From Hyparrhenia diplandra (taxonomy: Eukaryota; Streptophyta; Magnoliopsida; Poales; Poaceae), in contig JADLZK010002813.1 in NCBI GenBank assembly GCA_015847255.1, positions 124,001 through 188,000 of the forward strand: a DNA stretch of 64,000 nt, read 5' to 3'. The notes below the pieces were generated by a model. That model worked only from the letters and a program-made list of their open reading frames with translations, was not told the DNA's origin and searched no databases. The position numbers and the translations under genes are program-made. Positions within the stretch are counted from its first letter, which is position 1, and every line of letters starts with the position of its first letter. Below are positions 60,960 through 64,000 of this stretch, in pieces.

Positions 60960-61290
60960 TTTCAAAGATCATTTCTATGAAAGGCAAATTAGAAGATTAC
61001 TTAAATTTCAAAATGAAATAAAAAAAATCTACATAAATATTGAAAAGATTTCTCAGATTAATTCTATGGAAGGCAAATTAGAAGATTATTTAAATTTCAA
61101 AATGAAATATAAAAAAATATACATAAATATTGAAAAGATTTCTCAGATTATTTCTATGGAAGGCAAATTAGAAGATTTTTAAATTTCAAAAAAGAAATGA
61201 AAAAAAATACATAAAGATTGAAAAGATTTCTCAGATTATTTCTATGGAAGGCAAATTAGAAGATTATTTAAATTTCAAAAAGAAATGAAA
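60960..61290. repeat. Tandem repeat, about four units of ~90 bp
   Basis: TTCTATGGAAGGCAAATTAG followed by AAGATTATTTAAATTTCAAA recurs near 60973, 61063, 61153 and 61240, with TTGAAAAGATTTCTCAGATT between. A more distant relative lies near 60140-60175. Confidence 0.9.
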
Positions 61291-62269
61291 ACATATATAA
61301 ATACAAATGGGACAAATAAAGAAATTTACATCATATTAACAAATATTTTACACTACAGCAAAAAAGTGTAAATTATATGGACTTCCACTGTAATATTTGA
61401 GCCCCAACATTCAGTAGCTTCTCAATAGCAAATAACCTACATGATCTGGAAGCCACTTGGCCAAATCTTTATATTACAGAAAAGCTATAAATCACTAATA
61501 TTAAGGAGAACAAGATAGCTGCTGAACACCATAAAAATAGAGACCCAAATCCTCTACAACCCCTTGTCATTATCAATATCTATGAAAATAGATCATGTTT
61601 TCTGGTAGAACAAGATAGCATGGCAACAAAGAAAAAGAAATTGATTTGGATTGATGCACAAAGCACAGATGACATTAAGACTGGACTGCAAAATCACATC
61701 AAAAAGAGAAGATGACAATTCCTATCCCTATCCAACCCAATTGCACCGCATGGAGTAGTAAGAAAAAAAAAGAAAGGATGACAGGTTTAACATATAGCTT
61801 TCAAAGATTTCAGACATGATTTTATTTGGAGATTAGATAATAGCACAGCAATGGAAAAAAAATGAGAGAAGAGGTCAGAAACTTAACTTTTTTAGATGAT
61901 TGCAACAAGCCTAGTCAGCTCCCATAAGAGAAGACCAACAGGTGCACACATCCAAAAATCTTCACTACCTCAACAGCTAGAAACCATGATCCATTGCTCA
62001 ATCCATCAACATGGGAAGGAATAAAGACAAAGATTAAAAAGAGGGTTTCAGAATTTACATCAATTGCACACTAAATTTACAATTGAATAATACATGTAAA
62101 ATATGAATCAATATGCTGTAATATTTACAATACTATAAGAATGACTAAAATGGAATAGAGAAAAAAAGAAGAGAAGAACTTACTGGTCTGCAGGCCAATC
62201 TTGACTGAAGGGGAAGGCAAAATAAGAATGTGCAACCTGCATTAAAATGAAAGATAAGCATCTGTCAGC

Positions 62270-63323
62270 ACTTTGATGAGCCTGCAATCATTTGGGAATG
62301 CAGACAAAATCTCAAACGCCAATTGCTGTGGCACGTTTATTTACCTGTCAACTGAATTCATCCAAAGCACCAGCAGCAGCAGCAGTGCAACCCACGATCG
62401 CTACGCCAGGGGGAGACCTACCCATCACCCAAATTTTAGACCAAGTAGCACCATCTCCGCGGCCTGAACTAGGTAAATTCAAGCCTACCAAATCATAGAA
62501 CACACCTGAACCGACAAATCAGCAAGACTCCAATGAGAACACCAAGTAATCTGGAAAACAAGAATAGAAGTTCAGATGGATATCATACATGAAAACTCGA
62601 TCACCGGGTGATGTGGACAAGAAAAAGAGCCTAAAAACTTACCAAGTAATAGGACTATTGAACTCCTTTAATACTTGATAAAAGGTTCCTGAAAAATTAC
62701 ATAAGTTTTCCATCACCCTTTACTGGGGCTTTGGACGCTATGATGTGCACAAAGGAAACATAAAAGTGCACAAATCATAGGCGGGTTTAAAAACTTTTTA
62801 AAATAAAACAAATAAAGACAGGGAAAAATTCATAGAAAAGAAAAATATAGAGACATAGCAACAAAGATATACATAGCACATGTTCTAACACAATTACCAA
62901 AGTTTATAAATAAAAGGTTCAAGCAATATTTAACCAACAATTTAGTAATAAAAAAGGGTCTTCTAACATCAAATCAACACTAGAAACATAACAATGCAAT
63001 GACCACCCCCGAGATGAATCATAATAATATGAAACCCTGAATGAAAAACATGGAAACAACAATATAATCAGACCGCTATTTAACATAAAATCAATAGCAT
63101 AGACTGATAGAAAAAAAAGATAGCAATGTATGATAGGAATATTACCACGTAACTTCATTTTTAAGGAGTAAATCGCATGGGAATGCTGGTTGAAGATTGA
63201 CTTGAGGGTACACTCGATAGACATCAGCAAATTGATAAATATCTACAGGTAGATCTCTGATTGATAAAGATAAAACTCGATATAGAGAAATCAGATGGCC
63301 TCCAACAGTCCAAGAACGGCCTT
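62270..63323. other. AT-rich region, no supported gene
   Basis: A small GC-richer part (62340-62510) includes a CAG run and short ORFs without support. The rest is AT-rich. Confidence 0.4.
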
Positions 63324-63598
63324 TCATCGATTTGCATCTTGCTCATCAAAAACTTTAATATAAACAGTCCCATCAACTGGATCCGAGACAAACTTGTAAA
63401 AAGCCGTAAACTCCTTCCCTCTGTTTCGCCTAATAGCCCTAGCCACAAGCTTGATGCTACTCACCCCTTTTACAGCGATTAGATTAGGTTGCACACCAGC
63501 AGATAACCCGAGATGATTAACAATAAACAAAGATACAACTTGATTCTCTAGAGTAAAAGGTACAACTGAATCAGGCACAAGAGAGTTCCTTGGAGGAA
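63324..63598 (-). CDS. Unrecognised coding exon, probably the 3' end of a larger gene
   Basis: A minus-strand frame opens after a TTCTTAG acceptor-like site at ~63599 and encodes 91 residues up to TGA at 63324: VIPPRNSLVPDSVVPFTLEN, ...VSSIKLVARAIRRNRGKEFT and FVSDPVDGTVYIKVFDEQDA. It looks like folded protein, not low complexity. Upstream DNA (63760-63960) has further protein-like stretches, for example GLYRGSSFQVNGKSVHFYKV, but in a different frame from the preceding EAIDNVYVLVPP. The gene may be broken or have unseen introns. Family unknown. Confidence 0.4.
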
Positions 63599-64000
63599 TA
63601 ACCTAAGAAGTTAATAAAGAAAGAACAGACTAAGGGAATTACCCGAATCATAAACAACAAGATGGAAAATTAAATTTCCATAACAACTCATCAAATTTTG
63701 AAAAGGAGGGCAATAACATACACAACATACCTTAATTTCGACAGAATTTCAAAAAAGCTAGTCATAGACTTGACCTTTTCTTTCCCAATAATCTGCACTC
63801 TTTTCTACAATGCTTTCAACTTTGTAGAAGTGAACTGATTTACCATTAACTTGAAAAGATGACCCACGATATAATCCAGCACAATCAAGGGGGCACTAAA
63901 ACATACACATTGTCAATAGCCTCATCAAGGCATATCTTGACATCCTTGACAAGTTTGAAATGAAACATAGAAACGACAGTACGACCAACAACTGTCACTT
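63599..64000 (-). other. Right edge: possible upstream exon of the unrecognised gene
   Basis: Between about 63768 and 63930 one minus-strand frame reads GLYRGSSFQVNGKSVHFYKV and then VESIVEKSADYWERKGQVYD, while the adjoining EAIDNVYVLVPP lies in the next frame, a one-base offset at the CCCCC run near 63890. Whether this is a pseudogene, a sequence error or real splicing cannot be decided here. Confidence 0.3.

Larger units (their letters stand above)
58990..62260. other. AT-rich intergenic region with several tandem and dispersed repeats
   Basis: No gene recognised. Local duplications: TTTACATCA...ATTAACAAA...TTTACACTA at ~60235 and again at ~61322; AAAATGAAAGATAAG..ATCTGTCA at ~60741 and ~62244. 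Some of this may be intronic or downstream DNA of a gene that continues past the right edge. Confidence 0.5.

Noticed and set aside
1..64000. tRNA or rRNA genes
   Set aside because: I looked for tRNA-like A and B box arrangements and rRNA words by eye and saw none convincing; a tRNA scan would settle it.

Overview
The window is nuclear DNA from a grass, probably a panicoid such as sorghum, maize or a relative. The reasons are intron-rich genes with GT-AG introns, GC-rich first exons beside AT-rich intergenic DNA, many Stowaway-type MITEs with CTCCCTCCGTCCC termini, and hAT, Mutator-like and LINE insertions. An isochorismate synthase gene lies next to a VDAC gene, and I recall that arrangement from rice chromosome 9, so it may be conserved synteny. 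The species cannot be fixed from the sequence alone.

Layout. 0.4-4.5 kb (minus): an intact CRM-domain organelle RNA-splicing factor of the CFM2/CFM3 type. 6.2-10.6 kb (minus): a SUVH5/6-like H3K9 methyltransferase whose domains are well preserved but whose reading frame jumps four times, once exactly in the post-SET zinc motif. 11-14.1 kb: AT-rich spacer with MITEs. 14.16-36.5 kb: a head-to-tail duplication of a ~10.7 kb unit. Each unit holds one M1-family aminopeptidase (APM1-like) and one tiny secreted-peptide-like ORF, all on the minus strand. Both aminopeptidase copies carry frame-breaking indels; the second also has a nonsense codon and has lost GAMEN, so it is a clear pseudogene.

36.5-43.8 kb: transposon-rich DNA with a MITE nested in a MITE, two hAT-like elements nearby, a CACTA-like candidate, a ~200-250 bp tandem repeat, an organelle-like fragment between direct repeats, and a 2 kb inverted-repeat element carrying a captured piece of a subtilisin-like protease. 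43.8-45.5 kb (plus): a twin-CX9C (UPF0203/Mdm35-TRIAP1-like) mitochondrial protein. 46.7 kb (plus): an 87-residue two-helix membrane protein. 47.9-53.2 kb (minus): isochorismate synthase, with two separate 5'-truncated LINE insertions in one intron, each bounded by an exact target-site duplication. 53.77-54.89 kb: a Mutator-like element with ~170 bp inverted ends and a 9 bp target duplication. 55.85-58.84 kb (minus): an intact mitochondrial VDAC porin. 59-64 kb: AT-rich spacer with tandem repeats and one unrecognised partial coding exon near the right edge.

The genes do not form a pathway; they are independent housekeeping and regulatory loci. No new molecular system is evident. The most notable signals are the duplicated and decaying aminopeptidase/micropeptide unit, the repeated frame breaks in the SUVH gene, and several transposon insertions whose boundaries can be read to the base.
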